Of a stretch of 64,000 nt of DNA, positions 1-12,200 are shown in pieces; the stretch's first letter is position 1; each line of letters opens with the position of its first letter. The stretch is from Pempheris klunzingeri. Taxonomy: Eukaryota > Chordata > Actinopteri > Acropomatiformes > Pempheridae. The notes below the pieces were generated by a model that saw only the letters and a list, made by a program, of their open reading frames with translations, did no database searches and had not been told where the DNA came from. Location: contig NC_092027.1 in the NCBI RefSeq assembly GCF_042242105.1, positions 8,893,221 to 8,957,220 on the forward strand, read 5' to 3'. Both the position numbers and the translations under genes were made by a program.

Positions 1-3000
1 TTCCCTCTGTACTCCACTACTGAACTTCAGTGGAGTGATAGTATGGACGTAATGTTTGACACAACAGTGAACCGACACAGTGTGGCCCCTGTCAACCTGT
101 CAGTCAATGTGATGAGACAGAAGTTGGTAACAAAGACTTGAAAATATGCCTTTTAAATGGTAAATATATGATCACCGGTCATGTTATGCAGATATGCCCA
201 TTTTGTTTTCCATCGGCAGCTTAATGTTCCTCAACTTGTAAAAGCGAAAAAGCTTGATATTCTCTCAGGATATGGAGAAATTTATTCATGAATTGTGTTA
301 TTCTTGGCTTTCTTCACATCTTTTTATTAATGAGCAGGAGAAGGGGGCTCCTGTCCAGTTACACTGTGTATGTTTACTGCCAGTCTACAGATGGAGAGAA
401 AAAGAAGAGGAGGATGAGAGATTTTTTTAATGTAATTTTCTATCATAATTAACCTTTTTTTAATCCAAGTAACTCCCACTAAGATCTAGGATCACATTTA
501 CAAGCCAAGACAAGTAGCTTCATTTTAAGCCACTAACAAACCACCAATAAATTGAGTAGAATGATTCATAGTGAATGATGTGCAATCAAAGCCAAAGGAA
601 GCAGGAGAGCAGGAAAGACAGGGTGGAGAGGGATGTGAGAGAGGTCTCAAAATGATGTGCTAGCAGCTGCCTGCTGTGAACAAGCCCTCTCAGCATCCAG
701 GTCCTCATTGGTTAGAATGGCTTAGAGTGGCGCCACGGGCCCTTCACTCTGCTCCACCACCATCCTCCATCTCCGTCTTCTACATATTAATCTTTCTCTC
801 GTATTCCTTCTCTTTCTCCCCCTTCCTCCCACTTCTCTCTCTTTTTTTTATTTGGTGTTCTCTTCAGCTTCCTCTTCTGAATCTTTTCTCCTCACTCCTC
901 TCTCAGCCAAGCATCCTCTTCACATTTTCCCTTTTCTCTCTGCATCTCTCTCCCTCCGTGGGCTAGATACTAGTCTAGATTGCCCTACTGCTTGTCATAC
1001 TTGTGTACGGGTCCACATATACATACCCCACACTTATCAATCTCTGTCCCTCTCTCTGGCCACGACACACCGCTTTACCTGTCAGCATCATCCACCCGTA
1101 ACGGTTGCAGTGTTTGCTTTGGGCTCTCTGCAAAAAGCAGGTTTCCTGTTGTTCGTCCGTCTCCTCCTCCTGTGTGTGGAGTGTCACTGTCAGGATTAAG
1201 GCCTCATAATGAAGAGCAGAGGGAGAGGCACGAGCCCGAAGGTTGGGTTAGAACAGTACTCCAACGGATTAACGCAGCACATAAGTGTTTGGTTGCGCCA
1301 CAGTTCGTGATTTGACAAACTCATTCCCCAGGAAATACCCTCTGTGGGTTACTGCAAAGCCAGCATTGAGCACAGTGAGCCTGAGTGAGATCAAGAAAAC
1401 AGATCAATGCAATTACATAGAACGACATCTGAATGTGTACATGTTGATATGGCTTCTTATTCCAACACAAAACTAGGCTGTAGAGCAATCCAAAAAGATG
1501 TGTGATATTCTGTGGCCTGTCATCTGAATGTTTATAGGCCATATGCTCGCAATACCATTTTATCCAATAATGGGAATCCCTACAGAAAAAAAGATTATGG
1601 GAATAAAATATGCTTACTCCCCCAAGATGTCCCTTACATATACCTAGAGGCAACTGAAAAGATGGCACGGAGCACCGAAAAACTCCTGAGCCCCTGCAAT
1701 CATATGTAACCCTAATAAATATGAAGCCACACGGCGCAGAATAACTGTCCACTTTAATTGCACATTTTCCCACAGTAATTGACGGAATAATTAAGACTCA
1801 GAGGAGTCACTGAAACCATCTGTGCAGGTAAAGAGAGGATGTCCAAGAGAGGCGATGGAGGAGTGGAGAGGAGGAGAGACGGTGAGATTAGGAGGGAAAT
1901 AAAGAGGAGGAGTGTGTACGGGAGACACAGGAAGAGACACAGGGCAAGACTTAGGAGAGACAGAGAGAGAACAAGAGTGCAAATGTGCAGCGAGAAGGAG
2001 ACGTGAAGAAAAGAGGAGCGGAAGAGATGAACTCATTAGTTTCAGTGTTATTCGCAGTGGAGGAACTGCTCTGCCAAATTTCACTTCTGCCAAACAGATT
2101 TACCCAAGATACCGAGAGCTGAGCAAAGTTTCCCTGTAGGTGTGTATTCGATTGTGTCCATGTGCTTGTGTTTGTGTGCATTCTTCCACGCACGTCACAA
2201 GTTCATTAATGTACAGTATTTGTGCACACTGATGTATCTGTGTAGTCTTTGTATATGTGTATGTACATCTGTTTGCATTGGAGGTACAGTTACTTGTCTG
2301 TGTGTCAATGTAATCATTCAGTTTAGAGGACAAACACAGGGACACAGCAGACAGCAAGAGAGCACAAACAGAGATATGAAGGGAATAAAGGAAGAAAGAA
2401 AAAAGACACCTCCATTACTCTTCTGATGCCTCTTCTTCCATGCAAACATCTATCCTTTGTTTTACATAGATACACACAGGCCATCCGGGTGCTTGCACGC
2501 TACAGCTAGCAGTTAAAAACGGCACTGGTTTTTCTTTGTACATGCTTTTGATACAAATAGTTAGCAGTGGCATATAATCATGTCACAGCAGACATGCCTA
2601 ACATCCTGACATTGCTGACAACAAGATTTGCTTTAGAGTCTCTGTCAGGCTACAGTGTTTGTTTTCTCTTCTGTTTTCCCCCCACTCTCACCCCGCTGTG
2701 CATCTGTGGCTACATTCGCACCGTCAGTGTTTGAGATTGACAAGCTATTCGCTAATGAGAGCGAATTTCAATTTGTGGCACACATCAGAGCAGAATGAAA
2801 TGAGCGCTGTGTGTGTGTGTGAACAGGTAAACTCAGTTAGCTCCCTTAACCAATGAATAATGCCTTAGCTGTGGTTAAGGTCCGTATCCATAGCAACATG
2901 TAGTACAGACAAAAGATGGTGAGTTCAATGGCTGTAGTATTTATATCTGATCTGAGCGGCAAAACAACCAGAGTGTTTCTGTCCACCAGGGTTATGTGAC

Positions 3001-4061
3001 AAACTGTCATGGATATCATTCAATGCATCAATCATTTGCATGAGTTGAGCCGCGTAATTGGCATCTGCACTCAGATTTTTACAATAAATACATGATAATT
3101 TCAGGTATAATGGAGCCGTCACTCCTTTCAAAGCCCAAAAGTGTGAACTGGATTGAGCACAACCCACAGGAGTGACAACTGTATTTAACTGTGGACATAA
3201 TGTGCTGAAGTTCATTATTTACAGTATTTCCTGAAAAGGACCTTGTTTCCTGAAATTTCCTGAAATGAGCACTCACTGTGGTGCGCTTAAACGAAAGTGT
3301 GAGCTCAGAGAAAAGCACAAAGAAAGCAGGTTAAATGACAGACGGCGGCTCGACTCTGAAATATGGAAAGAGAGGCTGCAGAGATTTCGTTGACAAATGG
3401 GTTGATATAAAAAATGTTATACAGATTACAGAGCGGGTTTTTAATGTTGTTTTTCTTGCTTAAACTTAACATTTATCCAGCTTTTCATGGCACACTGATG
3501 AAAAAAGGCTCATCCAATTTGTGCCACTTTTTCATAATCCAAATCATGCTATTGTAACATAATCCAATTTTTGGAGTAGGAATGTAATCTTGGCATTATT
3601 TGGGTCCGCAGCGCATAATCTGCAATTCAGTTTTATAAGACTGTATTGCACCATACTCCCTCTCTCTCTGCCTCCTGCTTTCTCTCTTACAGTCTCTCCG
3701 ATCTGAGTTTTAGTCTAGCAGAGAAGACATTAACCCATAATAAAAGCAGGAAGACGGAATCAACAGGGGAGGAAACACATTATCAGAGGATGGGTGGGGA
3801 GGTAGTCAACAGGCCTCAGCTCCCACAACATCAAGGAAGTCCCAGGAGGAAAAGAAGAGGAAGGGAGCCAGGTCCATGGAGGCCTGCGGGGAGGGCCAGA
3901 ATACATTACTGTCATCGATGGCACTGTTCCCCAGACTCACGCGGCTAGAAAGTAGTTTTGAGAGCGAGGGGAGCGTAGAACACAACCGATTCTATAGAAC
4001 TACAAAGTGCTCTTGCTGTCAATGAAGCTGTGAATGATGTAGGGGATGTGCTTTGGGGGTG

Positions 4062-4064
<3 letters not shown>

Positions 4065-4100
<36 letters not shown>
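4065..4100. repeat. (GT)18 microsatellite
   Basis: Uninterrupted GT dinucleotides. Confidence 0.9.
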
Positions 4101-4102
<2 letters not shown>

Positions 4103-4390
4103 TGACGGGTGGTGATGCAGTAGAGCCACATACTGTAGAGGCTCATAGGTATTTATTTATTTTATTTGATAGGGATGATGCAATTCAACACGGTAATGCA
4201 TTAGAATAACAAATGTGATCTCACTGATGAATGAATGGTTCAGTAATTGAACGCCTTTCATTTAAGAGTGTTTGCCTCATGCCTAAAGCGCGATTGGAAA
4301 TCTTGATGCCAAATCGAGACAGAGGTGTTTAAACCAAATGACCTCGGCCCTGCGAAAGAGTCCATGAGGACAACTTAGCATCTGTACAAG

Positions 4391-4610
4391 GCTAAAGCAA
4401 TAGTTAGACATTTTGGGATTCGCTAGACTCAGATGAGAGGATTAGGTACCACTCTCATCCAACCTGCATCTGGTTAGCTTAGCTTAACACAAAGGCTGGA
4501 AACAGCTCGCCTCTCATTTGCTTAATATGTAAAAAATTATGTTAAAAAATGACAGATTGCAGTTTTGCAGGAGGGTATGTGCCGGACAATTCCTTACTTT
4601 GGAGAAGAAA
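4391..4610 (+). repeat. Dispersed teleost repeat, family A, partial copy
   Basis: The segment contains TAGTTAGACATTTTGGG, a run with TTAGCTTAGCTTAACACAAAG and GGCTGGAAACAGCT, and TATGTGCCGGACAATTCCTT. The same word order appears at 11827-12200 and 48724-49050 and inverted at 7175-7425, so it is one dispersed family, recognisable from other percomorph sequence. This copy is diverged and lacks its second half. Confidence 0.65.
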
Positions 4611-7174
4611 CTAACTAAGTTACTGCTATCAGCCAAGACAGTGCATAACACCCTATAAAACCACAATGTGTCATTCTTACCGTTTTCTTAAGGTCTCCCC
4701 TTTAGGCCTGCCCTCTGACTATGAGTGCTACATTAGCTTTAATATGATAGGTAGTAGTTTAAATTGACATGTTGGGATACTACAGTATATCAGTCCAGCT
4801 TCATATCAACCCACTGATGAAAGGGTCTGGTTGCAGCCAACACTTTCCAGGACAATTTTCTTAAAATTCTTATTACTCACAGCAGGTATTTGAGATATGA
4901 TATCTGTAATTTCATCACAAACTCATTTTAAAACTAAAGGGATGAAAGAGACGGGGCTGCTGAAGTGCTCACATGTCCTTGTGCAGCTATTATTAACACA
5001 AGAAAAATGAATATAGGACTTGAGATGAATGGGATTAGTGTCTTAACGCTGCTCTTTTCAAACATTAGCTAGCTCCGACAGTCCCTGCCCTCTCCAGGTT
5101 ATTAAATTGCCCATTGAGGGCATCCATCTCTTCTGATAATTACGAGCTGCCTGAAAAGATCTCCCTTTTATTTAACAATTACATGTCTCTGAGACAGTCT
5201 GAGTGTAAAGATATATTTTCTCCTGCCAGTGCCTGCTTGTATCTGGCCCAGTTTTCTGCTCCCTGCTCCTCTCAGATCTAAAAAGCTCCAACGACAGAGG
5301 GGGGCTGTGAAGTTTCTAAAGCAACTCTGAATCTCAGAATGTCTAAAGAAGCAGCGAGCACCAGGAGGAAGAGTGAAAGAGAGATAAAGTGAAGGAGAAG
5401 CGAACAAGAATAAAAAGGACTGAGAGAGAGAGATACAGAGATACAGAGACATAAATACAAAGTGTGTCCATGGGAGACCGGGAGAGGGAGGGTGGGCCGT
5501 TCAACGCAGTCAGAGCAGGGTGCAGTGACTGTGAAACTGTCTAAATAAACACTGCAAGAGAGCAGGGGGGGTGGAGGGGAGGGGAGAAAGGGAGGGACTG
5601 GGGCCCCTCCGAGGGAGAAAGAAAGCAAAAGAAGAGAGGAAAAAGAGTGGACGCAGGGCTTTTTTTCCAAGCAAAAAGAAGAAGAGGAAGAGAGCCATTA
5701 CGGAGATGGACACAGGGGTAAAAGAAAGTGAGGTAGATGGTGCATGTCACCACAAAAGGAAAAAAGAGATAAAGAGCCAGATTACGAACCAGACAGTAGA
5801 ATGGCACTCAGAGGTGAGACATTTTAAAAGATGGAGGCAATGAGGGTGAAATGCAGTTAGTATAAAATGTGGCAAAACAGAGGGAAATAGTAAGTGACTG
5901 AGAGAGTGAATCGATGGAAACAGAAATGATGACTGCCAGACGGGTAAAAATGCCTCAGGGAACGCTTCAGCTTTAACGCTGCTGTGACAGAAAAGCCTTT
6001 TACCTCCAGTCTCAGTAATTTCCATATTCACTCCAGCCAGTGTCGGCACGGCCTGTTATGTGAGGGGCCAGTGTCAAATCTCTACAGGGATTAAACCTCT
6101 TTAAATTAATTGACATTTTCAAAAACAAACGATAGTTTAATAGAAAGTGCTGTAGTAATGGTATGAGCCTTTCATCAAGCACGTCTTACATCTCTCACTA
6201 CATCTAATGTCATGACTCTCTCTTTGCCAGTGTTATCTGTGCAGCTTTCAGGGCACAAGTGGTCAGATAAAGAAGATGGTATTTGCATTTGATAAAATAA
6301 ACAGCTTTGCTTCATACACAGCGCATGGATTATTAATGTACATTAAACTGTGTATGCATGGGCCGTTGTTAATTGAGAACACATTAAGCCAGTCAGTTCT
6401 AACTACAATGAAAGGAATCTCTGTCTGTCTGGAAGGAAGTCCATTGCAGAGTGGCAGCTCTTGAGATCTCCAGGACATATTTAGGCTACTAGTGGTGTAT
6501 TATTACAGCCAGAAGTACACACTTTGTCGTGCATTAAGTGGACACCCCCGCTGACTGTGACACCCATATGGGTAAACCTGCATTTTTTTCTAATGTCCAG
6601 TAGGGGACGACTTCACTGACTCCAACAACAAGTCTGACGTGGGGAAGTCTACGAATAAATAACCCTTCTTCTCAGTTGATTTATTACCTCAGTAAACACT
6701 TTCCTAATGAGTTTATGATCTTTTTGAAACAGACACTGCACCAGTTCTAGCTAATGCAAATTTCAAAAGATTGAAAAGTCTTGAAAATAATGTATATGTT
6801 TGACAACTTCAAAACTGACTTTTGTAACTTCAATATTTGTTTTTCCAGACCTCTGAATTTTAGATTATTTTCAGCCATTCATATAACTCCTGACTAATCA
6901 GAGTTTAGTTGGCGAGATTAAGTCCGAGGCGATCTCCCTCCATAGCTAGCTAGCTACCTGGCAACATCCATGAAAATGGTGACGTGTGGATGTATGTAGC
7001 TAAATAAGTCATTGTAAGGCAACAACATATTGTTCACTTTCTTGTCAACAGCTAGGTGAAAAGATTGATACCAGTAACTTCCTTGAGTGACTTCCACTGT
7101 TTCATCTGGCAATGACCAAGAAATAGTCCAAACCACAACTTCCCATTTTTACACTTTCATGTTTGCATGATTTA

Positions 7175-7425
7175 AACAAGTGACCTACAACATGCTAATC
7201 ACTGAGCTTTAGAAGTGCTGGTAGGAAGATTCATTAACTTTAGACAGAGCCACGCTAACTTTTCCCTGTTTCCAATCTTTATGCTTATGCTAAGATTATC
7301 TCCTCCTGACTCTAACTCCATTATTATGGCCACATGAGTCTGCTATCTGATTGTCATCTGATTCTCAGCAAGAAAGAGAAAGAATATATTTCCCAAAATG
7401 CTGCAGTGTTCCTTTAAATGTCTGC
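7175..7425 (-). repeat. Dispersed teleost repeat, family A, inverted copy
   Basis: Read on the minus strand it begins AAAGGAACACTGCAGCATTTTGGG, followed by CTTTCTTGCTGAGAATCAGATG and later words for GGAAACAGGGAAAAGTTAGCG and GGCTCTGTC. These match the family-A order. The copy is degraded. Confidence 0.55.
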
Positions 7426-8408
7426 CAGTATGGTTGGATATAATAATGATAAATAAATGATTTTGTTCATAATTTCTCACTTACACACTGTCAGTACTAC
7501 AGTATGACGACAGATATTATTTCATTTTAACAAATACCTTTATATCAACTTTACTGCTCAGTTGAGCTCATGATGAAATGTAATGAAATAATAGCAGAGA
7601 AACAATAGCAGAATAAAGAACTAGTGCAGATAAGTGATTTCTTTGTCTCGGTAGCAGTATTAATCTGCCTCATTCAAAAACATAAGATGCATATTTTAAG
7701 TATTCTCAGTACTTCTTCGTAATTATTCTCAGACATGTTAATGACATACAAAAAGCTTCAGGTATGTATGTTTGGTATATTTTTACATGTATTTTATACT
7801 CTGCACTGACATACTTACATTGGGGGGTTTTAAATTTTAATCTTTTACAAAAGCATATGGAACAGCTACATCTTAAAGGGATAATACACACATTCATACA
7901 CAGACAATGCTGCATGTGAGTGTGTGTGTGTTTCTTTGGTTGTGTGTTTGCATGTACAGAGTACCCATGTGTGCATGGGCGGTGCTGCTCCGGCTGCTGG
8001 TTTCTGTCTGTCGTCTCCGGACCAAAGGTCAGCAGCTCAACTGTCACATTTAGTCAGTCACAGGATCTGCTCTGTCTTACAACAATGGTGTGAGGTTCAA
8101 GCTCCGCTGACGACACTCGACCCTCCAGTGTGGGACTGCATGTGAGCCGGGACCAGAGTGACAGGGCCGGGCTGAGAAATGGCAGCCGACACAGGGGTCA
8201 CAGAGCCAAAGGGCCATGAAGAGAGTCGCAGGATGGAGAAAACACAGGCAGGGTGATGGAGGATAACCAGAGGAGAGGACAACTTCTCTGGGTAGCATTT
8301 GCGTCTCTCTCACGCTCTCTTGCTCCGTCTTTCTGTATGTCTCTCCTCCACACCTGGCTCTGCCTTCTTCTACCCCCACTGCCTTTGTTTTGTGTTTCTC
8401 TATTTCTC

Positions 8409-8411
<3 letters not shown>

Positions 8412-8439
<28 letters not shown>
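8412..8439. repeat. (CT)14 microsatellite
   Basis: Uninterrupted CT run inside a longer CT-rich tract. Confidence 0.9.
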
Positions 8440-8680
8440 GCTGCTCGCTCTACTGCTCTGTTGGCTTCAGGCAATGCTGTCCGTTCCCCTCTCTCACTCT
8501 GTGATGGAGGGATAGCTTGAGGAGTGAAGGAGCAATGAAGCGATGGAGGCCTTCAGCGCGGAGAAACGCACACTTATTTCACTCTATTGCCATCTTTTGA
8601 TGCAGCTAAACATGATTCTGATTAATTATTTACAGCCTGTATGTCAACCGCCAGAGCATCACAGTTGATTTGTTTCTCCT

Positions 8681-9150
8681 TTAAAGGGTCAGTTCACCCA
8701 AATAAATGAAAAACACGTTATCTTTCATACCTCTGATGGTACCTTGCCTTGACCAAGTTTTGCGATGTCTAAGATTTCTGCCTCTATGGGGTTGAATGGG
8801 ATTTTGTTTGTGGTACTGTGGTACAAAGCACTGGACTACAACAGCAGAGACCAGAATTTGTATCCTGAGTTTGTTGCATGATTAGGGTTGGACAACAAAT
8901 GCACTGTATGTTAGATTTTGGGGGGAAAAAACTGTGGTTCGGTTAAATGTTTATAAGGTAAGCATATGTTCTGTGAGACAAGGTTGCATAGTGACTATTG
9001 CTTTGATAGAAAACAAATCTTACAAATTCAAGGTGGAGGCAGAGATATCAGAGACAGATATCCCAGAAAACCAAAACTGTCTGCATGGCTAGATACTACC
9101 AGGGAAAAGTGAAAAAATGTTTTTGTAATTTGGATGAACTGACCCTTTAA
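8681..9150. mobile_element. MITE-like element with 20-bp inverted termini and TTAA ends
   Basis: The left end 8681-8700 (TTAAAGGGTCAGTTCACCCA) and the reverse complement of the right end 9131-9150 agree at 19 of 20 bases. The outermost 16 bases match perfectly. Both ends begin with TTAA, the target duplication used by piggyBac and Kolobok transposons. The 470-bp interior has no transposase, so it is a non-autonomous element. The superfamily is inferred from TTAA alone. Confidence 0.7.
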
Positions 9151-11301
9151 CAAAAATCTCATTAATACATGCTGTGCCATACCAATAACAAGCTCAGTTA
9201 TCTGAAACCAGGTAGTGCAAATGTGTGTGTGTGTGTGTGTGTTTACTCCGCCTGTGCACTTTGCATGGTGTTTGCACATGTTATTTGCATATTTCTGCTG
9301 CACCTACTACCATGCTTTGTTATCTCCTCACACACCTTAATGAGCCAGTTCTTCAGGATTGGATCAATTAGTCTCAGTTATCTGGTCAATTTAGCCATTC
9401 TGCTTTCTCCTCAGGGTTTTCAACTCCTGGCAATCACGCTAACGCTCTCCCATTAGATGCCTCAGCATTGACTGGGGTGGAAGAGGAGGAGCGGAGGGGT
9501 TTGTGCGGAAGTTGGTGGGGGTGGTGACGGGAGAAGGGGGAGAGGGGGTTGCTATCGGCCGTTCGATATCATAATGGTGCATTACAGCTCCAAAAGCTCC
9601 CAATGCACCATGGCTAGCTACACCCGAGGTCAGACAGAGTATCATTTAGCTGTGATAGAAGCATCTGTGCTCTGAGCAGCGGCCCTCTCTCCACCTCTCT
9701 CTCCCATTGGCATTATCGTTTAATTGCAGGTGTAGCGGGTACACGGGGTTAGCAAGGGTTATCCGTAATGCGAAGCAGAGTGGTTATAACCATGTATCAC
9801 CGTCGCTCTTTTCTCCATTAGACTGAACCAAGCGTTGGGGTATCGATCTTCAAGCCTCATTTACATCCAATAGGCTGCACAATTATCAGAGCTTTAATGA
9901 AGATTTTAAATCTGTGTCTGGATCTGGTGTGACCTCGGCATCAAGATGTGTGGTCCATTGCCTTATGGACCTTCGTCATGACCCTTGCTCTACTCTGTCT
10001 CATTATATGGCGACATCTGTGCTGCAAGCATAATTTCAATCTAACATAATTAGCCACTACCTATAATTAAGGCACCTCTCGTGACTCTTCACTATCTGAT
10101 TGTTTTGCCGAAGTGTGCTGTGTTATTAACTTTGCAACAATCCTCCTGGCTGATTGTCTCCTCAGTAAGGCGTTCACCTAAACTTAAATAATCGTGTGTG
10201 TGTATATGTGTTGTAATCTTTAATTATACTTGGGTTTTTTCCCCCCTGTGCACATGATGGGGAGGAGGAAAGCATATTAAAGTGATGGCTCCATCGGCAT
10301 TTTTTATCTGTCTGAATAAAGGCAAGGTAAAGGGTATAAATAATTAAATGATGTTAACAATAAAATGCAAGTTACTTAAACAGTTTTTGGGCAGCGGTCG
10401 CTCCGGCGCATCATCTTTCACTGTGCTGCTTTTTAGTTGTCCATAAATGACTCTCTTTATCAAACTACACAGTGGCAAAATAAGCCGTTAATTGAGATAC
10501 AGAGTGTTTGTCTTGGACTGAATACACTAACATCATATCGATTGCGAGGCTTTGTTTATGTCACATTTGACTGAGCATGATCAATTCTGTCCTGGCACTT
10601 TGATTGATCACCAATATGCTGTCACAAGTATTGATTAGGGCTATGGTTAGAATACTGCCACCATCTTAAATGGGGTGGATGAAGAAAAACGTGCTGAGTT
10701 GGCCTGATTTGTTTCTGGACGGTCCTTTCTCCCACTACAGTCTCATTCCATTTCTTTTTCCTCTGCGTCAGTTATTTTCTCAAAACATTTCCGGAATCTC
10801 ATCATTTTTGCATCCCTGGGCGCTGGTCTCTTCCTCTCCTCACCAAATTCTCCCCAATAAACTTCCCTTTTTTCACCACCTCTCCCTCTTGGCCTTGGGC
10901 TCCCCTTTTTTTTTTTTTACACACAAACACACACTCCTTCCTCTCTGTCTTTGCTCATTATCCCTCCTTCCCCAACTTCTTGACTTGTCATTTTTCCAAA
11001 GCCTCTCCCAGATCTCCTCTGTGCATCTGTGAATTGTCTCTCTCTCCGTGGCTGTGCCCCTGTACAGCCAGACTCTTCACTCCATCCATCTCTGTCTCTC
11101 TCCTGCCTCTCCCCACTCCCCTCATCCATCTCTCCTGCTCCCTTATTCATATCCTCTGAGCTTTGTCTCCTCTCCTCTTTGTTGCGTGTCATGGCAACCA
11201 AGTTTCTCCTTGACCCTGTGCAGCGAAAGCACACACACATTTATGTGAAATACATCAATACATGAGTATATCATTTTTAGAAAGTCATGTATTTTTTATT
11301 G

Positions 11302-11302
11302 C

Positions 11303-11349
<47 letters not shown>

Positions 11350-11359
11350 GTCTATCTAT
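11302..11359. repeat. (CTAT)n tetranucleotide microsatellite
   Basis: About 14 units of TATC with one G substitution near the end. Confidence 0.9.
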
Positions 11360-11826
11360 GACTAAAGTATATGAAGCCCATATGACCCATATGCTAATGT
11401 ATGGTCATTAATATAACAGCCTCCACTCTTACAGAAAGAGTTCCTTCTCTGTCCTCCACCTAAAACAACTCAACACAGAGTCACAAGCCAGTTTCAGAGG
11501 TGTCTGGCTGAGCTCAGTTAAGAGGGTCAAGTCCAAACTGGTCTAAATTCAGAACTAGTACCAAAAGTACGTGAAGGTGTGGGGAAAAGAGTATTACCAT
11601 ACTTGGTTATTGGTTTATTAATCTTCTATCTGTAATCCTGAACTCTTCAATGGTAGCATCAACGGCAACACAGCAAGTCAGTGACACCAAACTTCACTTT
11701 CTTTGGGTTCACGTCGGACTCTCAATCCTACAGTTCAATTTATTATTGTTACACACAATTGTGCACCATTAAACAGCGGCAGGTAGGAACTAACAGAATC
11801 ACGATGCAAGGGGAAACGAATGAGAA

Positions 11827-12200
11827 ATTGATGCTTTCTTGCCAAGAGTTAGATGAGAAGTCTGATCCGCTCTCATGTTTGTATGGTAAATATTGGTTGC
11901 CGCCAGCAGCTTAGCAGGGTGGTGGACTGTTTCATAGCCTCATCTACGCTCAGCTTGAAGACTAAGCCGGAAGAAACAGCTAACCTGGCTCAGTCCAAAG
12001 ATAAGCTAAATCTGTGTACCATCACCTATAGCTCACTAATTATCTCATATTTGTTTAATGTGTACAAAAGATGAAGTGAATAAAAGAGAAAAAGGGTTTA
12101 CAGGCCGGACTATTCCTTGGATTGTTTCCTGTCTTTATGCTAAGCTAAGCTAACCGTCTTCTGGCTCCAGTGGTATCAGTTTTCTCATGTAACATAGCAA
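11827..12200 (+). repeat. Dispersed teleost repeat, family A, nearly full copy
   Basis: The copy runs from TTGATGCTTTCTTGCCAAGAG through TTAGATGAGAAG, GCTAACCTGGCTCAGTCCAAAG, AGCTCACTAATTA, GGCCGGACTATTCCTTGG and TTATGCTAAGCTAAGCTAACC. The last words are the inverse of its own first half, so the family has foldback structure. Confidence 0.65.

Larger units (their letters stand above)
1..8680. other. Gene-free stretch with CT/GA-rich tracts
   Basis: I see no exon with family similarity in any frame. It holds a CT-rich tract at 760-960, a GA-rich tract at 5330-5720, a (GT)18 at 4065-4100 and two dispersed-repeat copies near 4391-4610 and 7175-7425. A CT-rich tract with (CT)14 lies at about 8290-8480. 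Short reading frames here have simple-sequence composition. It could be intergenic or a large intron of a gene outside the window. Confidence 0.6.

Noticed and set aside
11302-11359. Regularly spaced short repeats that could suggest an array
   Set aside because: It is a simple tetranucleotide microsatellite; there are no spacers, and the DNA is vertebrate, so it is not a CRISPR array.
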